A stretch of DNA of 64,000 nucleotides from Thermococcus indicus (GTDB taxonomy: Archaea; Methanobacteriota_B; Thermococci; Thermococcales; Thermococcaceae): contig NZ_CP040846.1 in the NCBI RefSeq assembly GCF_006274605.1, positions 1,309,041-1,373,040 of the forward strand, written 5' to 3'. Every line of letters starts with the position of its first letter. The stretch's first letter is position 1. Both the position numbers and the translations under genes were made by a program. The notes under the pieces are model-generated. The model saw nothing but the letters and a program-made list of their open reading frames with translations, was not told where the DNA came from and did not search any database. Below are positions 26,063 to 35,900 of the stretch, piece by piece.

Positions 26063-27067
26063 ATGGTGCAGGTAATAGAATGGGTGAACCCTGGAGAGGA
26101 CGAGATAATCTGGAGGTATCCAAACGAGGTCATCAAGTGGGGTGCGCAGCTGATAGTCCACGAGTACGAGGTAGCGGTCTTCATGCGCGATGGCAAAATC
26201 TACGACGTTCTTGGCCCCGGAAGGCACACACTGACGACGCAGAATCTGCCGCTCCTCTACCGGCTCGTCGGCGGTTCAAACAGCCCGTTTAAGGCAACCG
26301 TAATCTTTGTCAGCATGAAGCAGTTCCAGGGGCGCTACGGAGGAGAAACGCAGACGAGGGAACTGGCCCCAGTCAAGTACTACGGCGTCTACTGGTTTAA
26401 AGTTGCCGACCCGGTTCTCTTCATCACAGAAGTCGTCGGCGGGCAGAGCCTCTACGACACGAGCGACGTCACCAAGTTCATCCGCGCGTACTTCAACGAG
26501 GGCATGATGAAGCACCTCAGTGCTTACTCGATAGTTGACCTCTTCCAGAACCTCGACATGGTCAGCACGCAGGTCAAGGTCAAGCTCATCGAGGACTTCC
26601 GCAGGCTCGGCCTTGAGCTCGTCGATGTCAAGATTGAGGGAGTCAACACCACGGACGAGTGGCGCCAGAGGCTATTCTGGATAATGCAGACCGGCAACGC
26701 TCAGGCAGTCATGCAGATGGACACTGCCAAGCAGGTTGCTGCGGAGCTCGGAAAAAGTGAAGGGGCCGCGATGGGAACCGGTATGGTCATAATGCCCCAG
26801 CTCCTCCAGCAGCCGGCTCAACCCGCCCAGCCGGCCCAGCCCTACGCCGGCGGGGGCGTCCCGCCAGCCGGATACCAGCAACCGGCCCAGCCGGGGGCAC
26901 CGGCTCAACCAGCTGGCCAGGAGATATGCCCCTACTGCGGAAAACCCATCCCACCGGGGGCAAGGTTCTGTCCCTACTGCGGGCACGAGATAAAACGTTG
27001 CCCCAACGGCCACATAGTCCCCGAGGGGGCTAAGTTCTGTCCTGTATGTGGAGCCAAGATTGAATGA
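26063..27067 (+). CDS. SPFH-domain protein with C-terminal double zinc ribbon
   Basis: 334 residues. Residues about 10-235 form an SPFH/prohibitin-like domain (VQVIEWVNPGEDEIIWRYPN, VHEYEVAVFMRDGKIYDVLGPGRHTLTTQN, FRRLGLELVDVKIEGV). A low-complexity Pro/Ala/Gln linker rich in QPAQ follows at about 250-290, then two zinc ribbons, CPYCGKPIPPGARFCPYCG and CPNGHIVPEGAKFCPVCG. Such YdjI/virion-core-like proteins assemble membrane microdomains. It closes the operon of two zinc-ribbon membrane proteins and one helical protein, and all but the helical one carry zinc ribbons. No transmembrane segment is seen here. Confidence 0.88.
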   Translation: MVQVIEWVNPGEDEIIWRYPNEVIKWGAQLIVHEYEVAVFMRDGKIYDVLGPGRHTLTTQNLPLLYRLVGGSNSPFKATVIFVSMKQFQGRYGGETQTRELAPVKYYGVYWFKVADPVLFITEVVGGQSLYDTSDVTKFIRAYFNEGMMKHLSAYSIVDLFQNLDMVSTQVKVKLIEDFRRLGLELVDVKIEGVNTTDEWRQRLFWIMQTGNAQAVMQMDTAKQVAAELGKSEGAAMGTGMVIMPQLLQQPAQPAQPAQPYAGGGVPPAGYQQPAQPGAPAQPAGQEICPYCGKPIPPGARFCPYCGHEIKRCPNGHIVPEGAKFCPVCGAKIE

Positions 27068-27100
27068 ACTCCATTTTCTTTTTCCTTTGCAGTGGTAAGG

Positions 27101-27108
27101 TTTATATA
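27101..27108 (+). promoter_or_regulatory. TATA box of the SBP gene
   Basis: GGTTTATATAG, about 65 nt before the ATG at 27171, implies a 5' leader of about 40 nt. Confidence 0.65.
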
Positions 27109-27170
27109 GTCACAGAGGGTATATTGTTCTGTCAGATTCACTCCACATGGTAACGCCTCGGTGATGGTTT

Positions 27171-29513
27171 ATGAGGTCAGCAATCGTCCTTTCTCTGCTC
27201 GCCCTCGTTCTCCTGGCACCGTTGGCGGAAGCTGATGAGTGGTCTCCTGTAGAAGTAATCGAGTTCCAGGGGATTCAGAGCCCCGGGCCGGTTATCCCCC
27301 GGATAGCCAAGGGTGAATACGACGTCGGACTCTTCTCCCTTCCGGCCGGAGATTACCGCGGTCTGCCTAAGGACCTCCTCAAAAATCTCGAACTCTACAA
27401 GACCGTCGTCTCGTACACGGATCTGACCTTCAACACCTACCACGACCCGGACAAGGAAGCTCCAATCGTCACCGTGGGGAACGAGACCTACTTCAACCCC
27501 TTCGCCATCAGAGAGGTCAGGTTTGCGATGAACTACCTCATAAGCAGGGAATACATCGCCCGGGAGGTTTACGAAGGCAGTGCGGCACCGATGTTTAGCT
27601 GCGTAAGGCCCAGCCACCCGGCTGACAAATACTTCGAGCCGGTCTATGCCGCCCTGAACCTCACGGCCGAGGGGAACGAAGAACTCGCCCTCCAGATGAT
27701 GGAGACGGCGATGGAGGAAGCCGCGGAGGAGGTCGCCAGGTACAGCCACAGGCTGGAAAAGGTAAACGGAACCTGGCACTTCGATGGTAGGCCTGTAACG
27801 GTCAAGCTCGCCGTCCGCACCGAGGACGAGAGGGCAAAACTGGGCATATACATCGCCGAACAGCTCAGAAAAGCCGGTTTCGCCGTTGAGAAGATCTTCC
27901 TGGACAGGTATAAGGCAGGTCAGCTCGTCTTTGCCAGGCCCCCCAGCAACTACGAGTGGAACGTTTACACCGGCGGCTGGTTCGCTGATAAAGATGCCAG
28001 CCTCTGGATAAACGACTACGCCGCCTGGTTCTACTCGGCCTGGTACGGCTACCTGCCCGGAAGGGTTGAACCCAAGCACCTCAACACCGTCACGGTCATG
28101 GAGTTCCTTAGGAAAGCCGGCAATGGCGACCCGGACAACGGCCTGAATGCCATCGGCGCGGAGTACTACGGCAAAGCCTCGGAGCTGGGAGGGATTCTCA
28201 ACTGGACGGAGGAGGAGCTGACGAGATTGCTCACCAACATCAGCGCCGAGGTGAACGGTGAAAGCTACGCGATAACCAGCGCGGGCCAGTACTGGGACCT
28301 GCAGAAAATAGCTGTTGGCATTGGAATTATGGAGGGCGCCAGGATCTTCCTTGTCGAGGAGTGGGAGCTGTCGCCCGTGAACAGGGAGAGAGTTAAAGGC
28401 ATAACCCCCGACCCGACCACCGGAATCCTCAACCGCTGGAGCTTTTTGAACGCGAGAACTCCCGATGGGGTCCTCAAGGTGGCCTACTTCGTCCCAACCT
28501 GCGGCCTCTGCGACTCCTTCAACCCGGTCAGCGGCTTCGACACCCACGTCTTCCCTGCCAACCTGTGGGGGCTCGTCCACGACCCCGGAATCTTTCTCGG
28601 CCCTGGCGGCCTCTACACTCCTTACCGGTGCAACTGGACGGTCGAGAGGGGCAACTTCACGGTTCCAGGCAGCGCGGTCACCTACAACCAGACCCGGGGC
28701 TGGATCGCCGCCCACGCCGGCGAGACAGCTGACGTTAAGGTCACCGTTACCTGTGACCTGGGCGAGTGGCATGACGGGGTCAGGATGAGGATGGCGGACA
28801 TCAAGTACTACATCGCCTTCCTCTACACCTGGGCCTACCGGGACGGTCCGGACGACCCCTACTACGACGAGAACCTGGGCGACACAGCTGCATCGCTCTC
28901 CAAGGTTCTTGGCTTTCAGTTCACCGGCGACGGCTACGTGGTTTACGGTAGCTACGCCCATCCCTTCGCCGATGACCTCACGACGAAGACCTACGTTTTC
29001 TACCCGGAATTCCCCTGGGAGCTGTATTACGCCATGGGCGAGCTTGTCGCCAACGCCAGTGAATACGGCATTTGGAGGGGTTACTCCTTCACCCGCAACG
29101 GAAGGAATGTGGAGTCCCTTAACATCATGGCCAAGGAGCACGCGGAAGACCTAGCGAGGGTTCTGGAGGTTTTGAAGGAGCAAAAGGCTGTTCCCGGGGC
29201 GATCGCCGGTGATGTGGCCGATCCGGGGGAAGGCTACGCCAGGGCGATTGAGTGGATCAGCGTTAAGGGTCACGCGGTGATAAGCAACGGGCCGTTCTAC
29301 ATTGAAAAGTACGAGCCGAGAACCCTGTACCTGGAGCTGAGGGCATTTAGGGGAGTATCTCCGATTCCCTCCCCAGCAGCGGCCCCCACGACGTCCCCCA
29401 AACCTGCAGGGGAACCCGGCGGGAGCCAAAGCACCGCCACCAAAGCTATATACGCGATTGGGATAGTGGGCGTCCTTATACTTGCACTGGTGCTTGTGAG
29501 GAAACGGGGGTGA
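27171..29513 (+). CDS. membrane-anchored family 5 substrate-binding protein, permuted domain order
   Basis: 780 residues. Residues 1-21 are a signal peptide ending near AEADEW. The rest resembles family 5 (peptide/oligosaccharide) ABC binding proteins, but in changed order. The first half (GEYDVGLFSLPAGDY, NPFAIREVRFAMNYLISREYIAREVY, WNVYTGGWFADKDAS) corresponds to the middle and end of a normal protein. The second half (GVLKVAYFVPTCGLCDSFNPVSG, LGEWHDGVRMRMADIKYYIAF, and ISNGPFYIEKYEP) corresponds to its beginning. It ends in a Pro/Thr/Ser linker and one membrane helix (AIYAIGIVGVLILALVLV) with a RKRG tail. No permease or ATPase gene is adjacent. Many N-glycosylation sequons occur. The ligand is unknown. 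Confidence 0.85.
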   Translation: MRSAIVLSLLALVLLAPLAEADEWSPVEVIEFQGIQSPGPVIPRIAKGEYDVGLFSLPAGDYRGLPKDLLKNLELYKTVVSYTDLTFNTYHDPDKEAPIVTVGNETYFNPFAIREVRFAMNYLISREYIAREVYEGSAAPMFSCVRPSHPADKYFEPVYAALNLTAEGNEELALQMMETAMEEAAEEVARYSHRLEKVNGTWHFDGRPVTVKLAVRTEDERAKLGIYIAEQLRKAGFAVEKIFLDRYKAGQLVFARPPSNYEWNVYTGGWFADKDASLWINDYAAWFYSAWYGYLPGRVEPKHLNTVTVMEFLRKAGNGDPDNGLNAIGAEYYGKASELGGILNWTEEELTRLLTNISAEVNGESYAITSAGQYWDLQKIAVGIGIMEGARIFLVEEWELSPVNRERVKGITPDPTTGILNRWSFLNARTPDGVLKVAYFVPTCGLCDSFNPVSGFDTHVFPANLWGLVHDPGIFLGPGGLYTPYRCNWTVERGNFTVPGSAVTYNQTRGWIAAHAGETADVKVTVTCDLGEWHDGVRMRMADIKYYIAFLYTWAYRDGPDDPYYDENLGDTAASLSKVLGFQFTGDGYVVYGSYAHPFADDLTTKTYVFYPEFPWELYYAMGELVANASEYGIWRGYSFTRNGRNVESLNIMAKEHAEDLARVLEVLKEQKAVPGAIAGDVADPGEGYARAIEWISVKGHAVISNGPFYIEKYEPRTLYLELRAFRGVSPIPSPAAAPTTSPKPAGEPGGSQSTATKAIYAIGIVGVLILALVLVRKRG

Positions 29514-29830
29514 TTTTCGGGGCCTGTCCGTCGTGAGGTTTTGGGGAGGAAGGTGAATAAACCTCTCCCGTTCGAGTCCACCCTCGCGACGGACTTGGGG
29601 TTCATCAGCCTCAACTCCCCTCCCGGGTTCATTGGGGAGTAAATCACTGGCCTCACCCCCGCTCAGGGGGACCCCAACTCCCCGGTAAAACTCCCGAAAA
29701 CCGCCCGCTTCGGGACTTTAACACACTCCCACATTCCGGGCAGTCATCTAACAAAACCATTAAATAAAACCCTAAAAACCTTACCCCCTGAAGACACACA
29801 AACACACAAAAAGAAGAACAGTTCAGCTAG
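29514..29830. other. GC-rich structured non-coding stretch, possible mobile-element scar
   Basis: No good gene. The stretch contains many hairpins: CCCCC-gctca-GGGGG near 29656-29672, CCCG-ctt-CGGG near 29705-29715, and CTCCCC/GGGGAG around 29617-29641. The minus strand holds a short frame with CPECGSVLKSRSG near 29737, a zinc-ribbon-like pair. The mix of a zinc-ribbon remnant and a structured GC-rich 3' end recalls IS200/IS605 tnpB ends with their guide RNA, but no ends or transposase body are visible. This remains a guess. Confidence 0.3.
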
Positions 29831-29839
29831 GCATATCCA

Positions 29840-30131
29840 TCACATTTTTATGCTCTCCTCTGCCACCTTAAGCAGTTCTTCAGGTGTTAGAACTTCTATT
29901 CCCTTTGGCTTCCTCTCGAGGGACTCCCAGCTTGGCACCACGGGTACTACACAGCGGTCAAAGCGGGAAAGCTTCTCTTCAAGCTCGGCACGTTCACTTC
30001 TCCCGGAAATTATTCTTACGGGAATAATTCCGGCGGGAATAGTTAGGGTTTCGCCAGCAATGAGAGTCCCAGCACAGGTATCAAGAAGCCAGGATAGACG
30101 AGCTAACGAGAAAAATAGACGAGCCGGCTGA
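29840..30131 (-). pseudogene. 5'-truncated reading frame, possible PIN-domain remnant
   Basis: On the minus strand a frame without a usable start ends at 29840-29842 and encodes AGETLTIPAGIIPVRIISGR, then RFDRCVVPVVPSWESLERK and GIEVLTPEELLKVAEESIKM. The ending GIEVLTPEEL is common in PIN-domain toxins, and intact toxin-antitoxin genes follow at 30241. Upstream codons contain changes of frame. I see it as a decayed gene; the family call is weak. The + strand frame over the same bases is a shadow. Confidence 0.35.
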
Positions 30132-30240
30132 ATTCTTCAGGCTCCTCTCGGGGAAGGGACGATTTATTCTTTTCCAGTCGATACAAATTTTTGCCAAAAA
30201 CTATTTATATCTGGCAGAATCATCAGTAAATGGTGGTTAC

Positions 30241-30459
30241 ATGGAGACTTTGGTTAAAAAGTTCGACCCCCAGGGGCGGCTTCTCCTGCCGAAAGAGATC
30301 AGGGAGAAGCTCGGCGACGAGGTTATAATAGTCGACCTCGGCGACAGGGTGGAGCTACTGCCAAGGAAAAAGGCGGACTTGGAGAGATTCTTCGACAGCG
30401 TTGAGGTGGAGGAGCTGACGGGATGGGAGGAGCTTAAAAAGGAGCTGTGGGCGGAATGA
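30241..30459 (+). CDS. AbrB/MazE-like antitoxin
   Basis: 72 residues. The N-terminal 45 residues are a SpoVT/AbrB swapped-hairpin DNA-binding domain (LVKKFDPQGRLLLPKEIREKLG..VIIVDLGDRVELLP). The tail (ERFFDSVEVEELTGWEELKKELW) is typical of the toxin-wrapping end of an antitoxin. TATTTATATC at about 30203 is the TATA box, with a short leader. It overlaps the PIN gene by 4 nt. It would neutralise the toxin and repress the operon. Confidence 0.88.
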   Translation: METLVKKFDPQGRLLLPKEIREKLGDEVIIVDLGDRVELLPRKKADLERFFDSVEVEELTGWEELKKELWAE

Positions 30460-30872
30460 GGTTCATCGACGCCAACGTCTTCATCTACGCGTTCTTGAAG
30501 CCGAGAAAGGAACCCCCGGAAAACGTTAGACTCATCAAGGAAAATGCAAAAAGAATACTGGCAAGGATCAGCGAGGGGGAAGGTGTCGCCACAACTGTTG
30601 TCCACCTGAGTGAGGTTGCCAACGTCATCGAGAGCAGAGGAGGAAAGCGAAAAGCCGCCGAAGTCCTTTTGGCGATTCTGACGAGCGAGAACATCGAAGT
30701 TCTGCCGGTTTCCACGGGCGACTATTTGAAGGCCGCTCTCGTAGCTGAGGAGAGAAACCTCGGGGTGAACGACGCTTTGGCATATATCAAGATGAAGGGG
30801 CTTGGTATAGAGGAAATTTACACCTTCGACAGAGACTTTGAAAAGCTCGACGTTAGGGTTCTGCAGGAATGA
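30456..30872 (+). CDS. PIN-domain toxin (VapC-like)
   Basis: 138 residues. PIN RNase with the first Asp in RFIDANVFIYAF, an acidic residue in HLSEVANVIESRGG, NDALAYIKMKGLG and FDRDFEKL completing the metal site. The ATG at 30456 overlaps the AbrB-type antitoxin stop (ATGA), so translation is coupled. VapC toxins usually cleave tRNA or rRNA. Length is normal and the active site looks complete. Confidence 0.9.
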   Translation: MRFIDANVFIYAFLKPRKEPPENVRLIKENAKRILARISEGEGVATTVVHLSEVANVIESRGGKRKAAEVLLAILTSENIEVLPVSTGDYLKAALVAEERNLGVNDALAYIKMKGLGIEEIYTFDRDFEKLDVRVLQE

Positions 30873-30893
30873 AAGGCCAAGGGGAAAAGAACA

Positions 30894-31913
30894 TCAAATC
30901 CCAAACATCTCCTCAATATAAGCCCTTATCAGCTCCTTCGTCGCGAGCAGCCCCTTGACGTGCGTCCTCTCCATACCGTGGCTCGCGTGGACGCCTTGCC
31001 CGATGAGTGCAACTCTGATGTCCCAGCCGGCCCTCAGAGCGGCCGAGCCATCCGAACCGTAGTAGGGGAAGACATCGACCACGTGGGGAATATCGTGCTT
31101 CTCGGCCAGCTCGATGAGCCTGGTCGTCATCTCGTAGTCGTAGGGGCCTGTGGAATCTTTCGCCGCTATCGATACCGCCGTTTCCTTGCCCGCGACGCCA
31201 TCCCCAACGACGCCCATATCGACGACAAGGAGCTCCTTCATGCTCCTTGGATAACCCGCCGAACCACCGTGTCCGACCTCCTCATAGGGCGAGAAGAAGA
31301 ACGCCACCGGGAGCTTTTCAAGGGCCTCAGCCCCCAGATCGAGCATCAGGTCTATCATAACGGCCACGCTCGCCTTGTCGTCGAGGAAGTGGGCCTTGAC
31401 GAAGCCGTTCACGTACTCGAACTTCGGGTCGAAGGCTATGAAGTCACCTGGCCTTATGCCGAGCTTCTCTGTATCTTCCTTCTTCTCCACCAGCTCGTCG
31501 AGGCGGATGTACATGTTTTCCTCCTTGCGCTCTTTCTTTCCGGCCTCCTTGTTGACGTGGACGCTGGGGTTCTTGAGGAGGAGCGTGCCCCTGAACCTCT
31601 TCCCCGAGCGGGTGATTATCGTGCAGTACTCGCCTTCGAAGGCGGGGAGGTGAAGGCCGCCTATTCTGGTGAAGCTCAGGTGTCCGTTCGGCAGGATTCC
31701 TTTAACCATCGCACCGAGGGTGTCAACGTGGGCCGCTATCACAAGCTCCGGCTCAGGATGGTTGCCCGCTATCAGGGCGCCCTTGTTGGTGAAGTAGGTT
31801 TTCACACCGTTTTCGTTGAGGAGTTCCGCTATGTAGGCCATGACCTCCTTCGTGTAGCCGGTTGGGGACGGTATCTCCAGAATCTCCCTGAGAATCTCGA
31901 TCATTCTTTCCAT
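30894..31913 (-). CDS. M42 family metallopeptidase
   Basis: 339 residues from the ATG at 31913 (GGTGGTC upstream). Cobalt- or zinc-dependent aminopeptidase of the TET/glutamyl-aminopeptidase group. Metal and catalytic residues are visible: AAHVDTLGAMVKG (His, Asp), HFLDDKASVAVM (bridging Asp), SPYEEVGHGG (catalytic and ligand Glu), VDMGVVGDG (Asp) and GVHASHGMERT (His). These proteins form dodecameric tetrahedra that trim peptides. An inserted segment KEAGKKERKEENMY occurs in the beta-barrel part. Single gene, convergent with the PIN toxin gene. The exact side-chain preference cannot be read. Confidence 0.93.
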   Translation of the reverse strand: MERMIEILREILEIPSPTGYTKEVMAYIAELLNENGVKTYFTNKGALIAGNHPEPELVIAAHVDTLGAMVKGILPNGHLSFTRIGGLHLPAFEGEYCTIITRSGKRFRGTLLLKNPSVHVNKEAGKKERKEENMYIRLDELVEKKEDTEKLGIRPGDFIAFDPKFEYVNGFVKAHFLDDKASVAVMIDLMLDLGAEALEKLPVAFFFSPYEEVGHGGSAGYPRSMKELLVVDMGVVGDGVAGKETAVSIAAKDSTGPYDYEMTTRLIELAEKHDIPHVVDVFPYYGSDGSAALRAGWDIRVALIGQGVHASHGMERTHVKGLLATKELIRAYIEEMFGI

Positions 31914-31964
31914 TATGACCACCGTTAAAAGAAAGGTCGAAGGGTTAAAAAGGGCATCGGTCTT

Positions 31965-32846
31965 TCAGCCCATCAGAGCGCTGAGAACCATGAAGAGCCC
32001 TATGACGAGCAGGGTCAGCACGAAGGTGACGCTTATCGCCTCCTCGGCCTTCAGGCGGTACTGGGCCAGAATCGCGTTGGCCGCTATGGCCGGGGGCATC
32101 GAGGCCTCGACGAGGACCGAGTAGAAAACGCCCGGGGCCGCCCAGCGGAGGGTGAGGAAAACGAAGGTGAAGGGAATCGCTATCCGGAAGGCCCCGACCT
32201 CCGCGAGCTTGCGCCAGTCGAAGCTTCTCAGCGTTATCCGCGAGCCGAAGTAGATGATAAGCAGGGGTATGCTGAGCCAGCCGACGGTTCTTATCGGCTC
32301 AAGGATTTGGGCAGGAATCTGAACGCCGCCTATGACGAGTGCAAGGGCGAAGAGGTTCGCCACCGTCGGCGGAAACTTCAGCGCCTTCAGGAAGCTGTCC
32401 TTAACGCTCGCGCCTCCGCTGGAGTAGTGGGCCGCTATGAAGGTGACGATTGGGATGACTATCATCGAGTTGGTCGTGGAGTAGAGTATCGCGGGCGTTA
32501 TGTCGTCGAGGAAGAGGCTCGCTATCGGGAAGCCGAGGGCGGCGGTGTTGGGATAGACCGAGAGAACCATCAGCGCACCGGCCCAGGGGTCGTTTTTAAG
32601 GACGACGCGGCCGTAGATGTACGAAAACCCAAGGCTTATCGCGATTATCAGGAAGACGTAGAGGAAGACAGTCTTTATGCTCAGGAGGTAGTTCAGGTCC
32701 TTGCTCGCCACGTTCCCGAAGATGAACAGGGCGAGGAGAAAGTCGTTCACCAGGATTCGGAGGTAGTCGAAGGGCTTCTCCGATTTGACCAGCCTCTTGA
32801 GGACGTAGCCGACCGCTATAAGGGCGAGCATCTCGGCGATGTTCAT
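31965..32846 (-). CDS. AEC family (auxin efflux carrier-like) transporter
   Basis: 293 residues with about 8-10 membrane helices. The family is recognised by MNIAEMLALIAVGYVLKRL, the central VYPNTAALGFPIASLFLDD (the conserved NxxxxGxP crossover region) and the C-terminal EASMPPAIAANAILAQYRL. AEC carriers move organic anions or amino acids driven by ion gradients. It is next to, and on the same strand as, the M42 peptidase gene with a 51-nt gap, so a shared role in amino-acid handling is possible but not shown. Confidence 0.88.
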   Translation of the reverse strand: MNIAEMLALIAVGYVLKRLVKSEKPFDYLRILVNDFLLALFIFGNVASKDLNYLLSIKTVFLYVFLIIAISLGFSYIYGRVVLKNDPWAGALMVLSVYPNTAALGFPIASLFLDDITPAILYSTTNSMIVIPIVTFIAAHYSSGGASVKDSFLKALKFPPTVANLFALALVIGGVQIPAQILEPIRTVGWLSIPLLIIYFGSRITLRSFDWRKLAEVGAFRIAIPFTFVFLTLRWAAPGVFYSVLVEASMPPAIAANAILAQYRLKAEEAISVTFVLTLLVIGLFMVLSALMG

Positions 32847-32943
32847 GCTTAAACCTGGGGTTCAGCGTTTAAAAGTCTGTCGAGTGTGGAAAAATGAAAG
32901 GGGGTTGGGGATGAACTTGAAAAATAAAAGCAGGGGTTGAGGC

Positions 32944-35900
32944 TCACTCCTTCTTCGTCTTGTGCAGGGGCCACCAGGCCTTTTCACCGAAGAGAGCCAT
33001 CGTGGCCGGGCCGATGAAGTAGACCGCCGCCGTGGCAGTCAAGAGCACTCCGATGGCCAGTGCGAAGCCTATCTCCCTTATTCCCCACGTCGCCCCGGTC
33101 ATCAGCGAGCCGTAGGTTACCGCCAGCACAGCGGCGAGGCCGACGACCAGCGTGTCCATCGTTCCGGCGGCGACCACCAGCGCGTCTCTCGCGCTCCTGC
33201 GCTCGAACTCGTCCCTGGCTTTGACCAGGTAGAAGCTGTTGTAGTCTATGCCCACACCCATGAGCACTATGAAGACCATCATGGGCAGGAACCACATGAC
33301 CTGCTGGCCGAAGACCCTCTCGAAGAGCCAGCTGGAAACGGTTATGCTGAGGAGCACGCCGACCGCTATGGTGCCTATGGTGGTTATAACTGCGGGCAGT
33401 CCCTTGAGTGTCGGTATGAGGGACAGGAACATCAGCAGGAGCGCCACCGGGAAGATTCTGTGCCAGAAGACGTCGTTGATGAGGTCGCTGAGGTCGAGCG
33501 CTAGTGCAGTGCTTCCGCCAACCATTCCGGACTTTATTGCTCCCGACTTCTCCTCGTCTTTCACTATATCCCTTATCTCCCTCACCATGTCCTTGGAGCG
33601 GTCGTCGGTGGCCTCGTACTTCCCGGTAACCTGTATCAGCACTTTAGTGCCGTCTTCCGAGATGTAGCGGTTTCCGCCGAGGCTCTTCAGCTCGTCCACG
33701 CTGACGTTCACCTGCCTTCCGTAGGGACGGGCGAGGGTATAGACGTACTCGACGCCGTCAACCGCTGATATCCTGTCCGCGAGCTCGTTGATGGTCTTGA
33801 GGTCGCCGTCGCCAACTGGGTGTCCGAGGTCGACCACGACGTAGGTCGGGGAGGTAACGCCCGCACCGACCGTGCTCTCGCTGAGCTGGAGGAAGTTGTA
33901 GGTCTCGCTGTCCTTGGGGATGAACAGCTTTATGTCGTGGGTTCCGTTGAAGTTGACGAAGTTGTAGGCCGCCGGAACCGCCACGAGGAGCGCTATGAGG
34001 ACAACCACTTTGGCGTGCTTGACGGCCCACTCCGCGATTCTGCTCCTCTCGTGGATGTCCACACTCTCGATGTGATGCTCGATGTGTCTCGGCCACCAGA
34101 AGGCTGGTTTGTCGCCTATGAGAACGGTTATCGCCGGAATGAACGTCAGGCTGGCGAGGAGGACTACGATGACCGCCAGGGGTGCTATCATGCCGATGGT
34201 CTTGAATATCGGGAACTCCCAGGCCAGGATGAAGCTCGCGAAGGCTATGATGTCGGTTGATGCGCTGGCAAGAACCGCGTCCTTTGCCCTCTTCAGCGCC
34301 TCACTCGCCGCTTTCTCGTGGTCGTAGCCTTCCGCCAGATACTCCCTAAAGCGGTGCAGGTAGTAGGTGGAGTAGTCTATTCCGAGGCCAAGTGCCGTCG
34401 TGACGGTCAGCATCTGGGCCCAGCTTCCAACGTCGAGGTAGTCGCCCTTCGCGAGCAGATAGAGGATTCCCAGCGCGGTGAGCGTTGCCGTTGCCACGCC
34501 GGTGAAGGGCAGGAGCGTCGCTAGCAGTGCCACCCCCATCAGGATAAGGAGCACGAGGAGCGCCCCAGCTATGCTGAACCTGGTGGTCTTGTCGTTGTCC
34601 TCCTTTCCGTACTTGATGGCCTCGTAGGTCTGGATGGGAGTTCCGGTAACGTAGGCCTCGACTTTCGGCGACACATTCCCGAACTCCCTCAGCGCGACAT
34701 CCTTGGCCTTCAGCGAGCTCGCGTACTGTGCTTTACTCTGCTTCTCCAGGTTACTTACACCCTCGAGGCCCTTGGGAACAAAGAGAATCAGCATCGTCCT
34801 GTTGTCAGGGCTCTTGAGCATGCCGATGTAGCTCTTCGCGAGGCTGTAAATGGACGGGTAAATTCCCTCCTCTATCGGCCCGACGTCCTCCCTCGTTATC
34901 TCCTCCTGATTGTCCTTAAACTTAAAGGCTATATCGACGAGCTCCGTCGTGTTCACATGGATCTCGACGCCGAGGTTTATCTCGTTAATGAACTTCTCGA
35001 CGAGCTTGGCCGTTTCCTTCGTAACGAGGGCATCAATCTGTGAATCGCTCATCGGGTAGTCCCTGGCAACGGTCAGCATTAGCTCCCTCAGCGTTTCCCT
35101 GACGTCCTCAGGAGCGGTTACGTTGGCGAGCTTCTCGTTGACTCCCTGCTCGAAGAGCTCGTAGGCTATCTCTTCCGGACTTCTGCCGGCGTAAACATCG
35201 TCCACGGCTTTGCCGAGGTCTATCGGAACGTCTCCGGCCAGGCTCGTGATTATCTCCTTGACGGTCTCTTCAACGCCGATTCCCTCTGCAAGTTCCTTGG
35301 GGTTCTTGACGACGGTGTTCACTATTGCTTCCGCCGCCTTCTCGTCTCCAAGCTTCTCGGCGGTCTTCTGGATGAGTATCTCCTCCGCTATCGGTGAAAC
35401 GTTGCCGTTGGAGTCGTAAACCTCGCCTATAACGCTCTCCGGGAGTTCAAGGCCTTTCTCCTTCAGAATCTCGGCGAGCAGGGACACGGTGGCCTTCTTC
35501 AGGGTCTCCGGGTTCCTGGCCAGAACGCCGGTCGCGTTGGGGTCAAAGGCAACGGCCGTCCTGGCTATCGGCTCGGCCAGAGCTTTCTGTTCGCTTGGGA
35601 GCTTCTCTTTGAGCGCTCCGGCGAGGAGATTGGTTTCGAGCTCCTTCGTCGGGCCGTACACGAGGAGCGTCTCCAGTATCTCGTCGGCGTTCGGCATCTC
35701 GAGGAGCGGGTTTCCGGCCATGAGCGCCTTTGCGACATCAATGGTCGCGTTCTCAACGGTCAAAGCGCTCGTGTTCCTTTCGAGGCCTATCGAGACGTTC
35801 ACAATGTAAGCTAAAGTCTCCGCCGGAACCTCGCCGAAGCCCGGAACATCATAGCTTCCCCCAGCCCCTTCGATAACGAGCGGGAGGTTTTTGAGGGCGT

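Noticed and set aside
27177-29141. 654-codon frame antisense to the binding protein gene
   Set aside because: Produced by the strong GC-ending codon bias of the real gene, which has a signal peptide, family motifs and promoter.
29297-29656. 119-codon minus-strand frame overlapping the end of the binding protein gene
   Set aside because: No recognisable domain, mostly antisense to a real gene; only the part near 29500-29656 may belong to a decayed element.
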